In this document: in pieces, positions 5,350 to 5,458 of the stretch | Numbering within the stretch: the stretch's first letter is position 1 | Layout: every line of letters starts with the position of its first letter | Source: a bacterium | Lineage (GTDB): Bacteria; Bdellovibrionota_C; UBA2361; SZUA-149 | Direction: 5' to 3' | Length of the DNA: 5,458 nt | NCBI GenBank assembly: GCA_003230795.1 | Contig: QIGM01000196.1 | Span: 1-5,458, forward strand | The notes under the pieces: generated by a model | The model's database searches: none | Seen by the model: only the letters and a program-made list of their open reading frames with translations | What the model was told of the DNA's origin: nothing | Program-made: the position numbers and the translations under genes

Positions 5350-5458
5350 TTATGCCGCTTCGTCGAAGATAACTCCCGGCGTCGCGCTGATATCTTCTCG
5401 AGTAACGAGATCTCTCACCGCTTCTTCAGGAAACTCGCGAAGCACTTCACCACTCTCC
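5350..5458 (-). CDS. flaG: FlaG-like flagellar protein, C-terminal end (runs off the right edge)
   Basis: The last 35 codons of a minus-strand gene enter from the right edge and stop at TAA 5352-5350. The visible end begins ESGEVLREFPEEAVRDL. FlaG proteins close with a similar block, a T/S-GEV-I/L-R-Q/E-I/F-P-x-E-E motif followed by a short tail ending near LLFD; here the tail ends TPGVIFDEAA. FlaG affects filament length in several genera and is commonly encoded directly before fliD, which is its position here, 216 bases ahead of the fliD start. The call rests on a short fragment plus context; the N-terminal part and the promoter are outside the window. Confidence 0.72.
   Translation of the reverse strand, partial: ESGEVLREFPEEAVRDLVTREDISATPGVIFDEAA

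Overview
The window reads as the chromosome of a flagellated Gram-negative bacterium of moderate GC content. Three things point there: a lipoprotein signal peptide with a lipobox, a σ54-type (GG-N10-GC) and a σ28-type promoter in front of flagellar genes, and a flaG-fliD-fliS gene order. The wording of FliS and FliD suggests a proteobacterial or delta-type lineage, but the sequence alone does not fix the taxon.

Layout, left to right. 1-686 (minus) is the 5' part of an unrecognised lipoprotein gene that runs off the left edge. About 800-1141 (plus) is a decayed 3' remnant of an amidohydrolase of the N-acyl-D-amino-acid deacylase (D-aminoacylase) type. From 1230 to the right edge, everything recognisable as a gene lies on the minus strand and is flagellar. 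In transcription order this is: the tail of flaG (5458-5350), a first fliD (5133-3727), a second fliD (3293-1914), fliS (1760-1290), and an intrinsic terminator (1250-1230).

FlaG influences filament length, FliD forms the filament cap that folds incoming flagellin, and FliS is the cytoplasmic flagellin chaperone, so the cluster serves late filament assembly. The unusual point is two complete, divergent fliD genes in tandem where most flagellar clusters carry one. They are collinear over the whole protein, so they look like an old duplication, with both copies intact. The two copies also seem to have different upstream control. The flaG-proximal copy has a σ54-like element about 95 bases before its start. 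The fliS-proximal copy sits behind a 433-base gap with a σ28-like promoter and a leader of about 300 bases that holds an inverted repeat and a possible CsrA-type site at the ribosome binding site. This supports a model, not a proof, of two cap proteins made at different times or levels.

I see no tRNA, rRNA, insertion sequence, CRISPR array or phage gene in the window.
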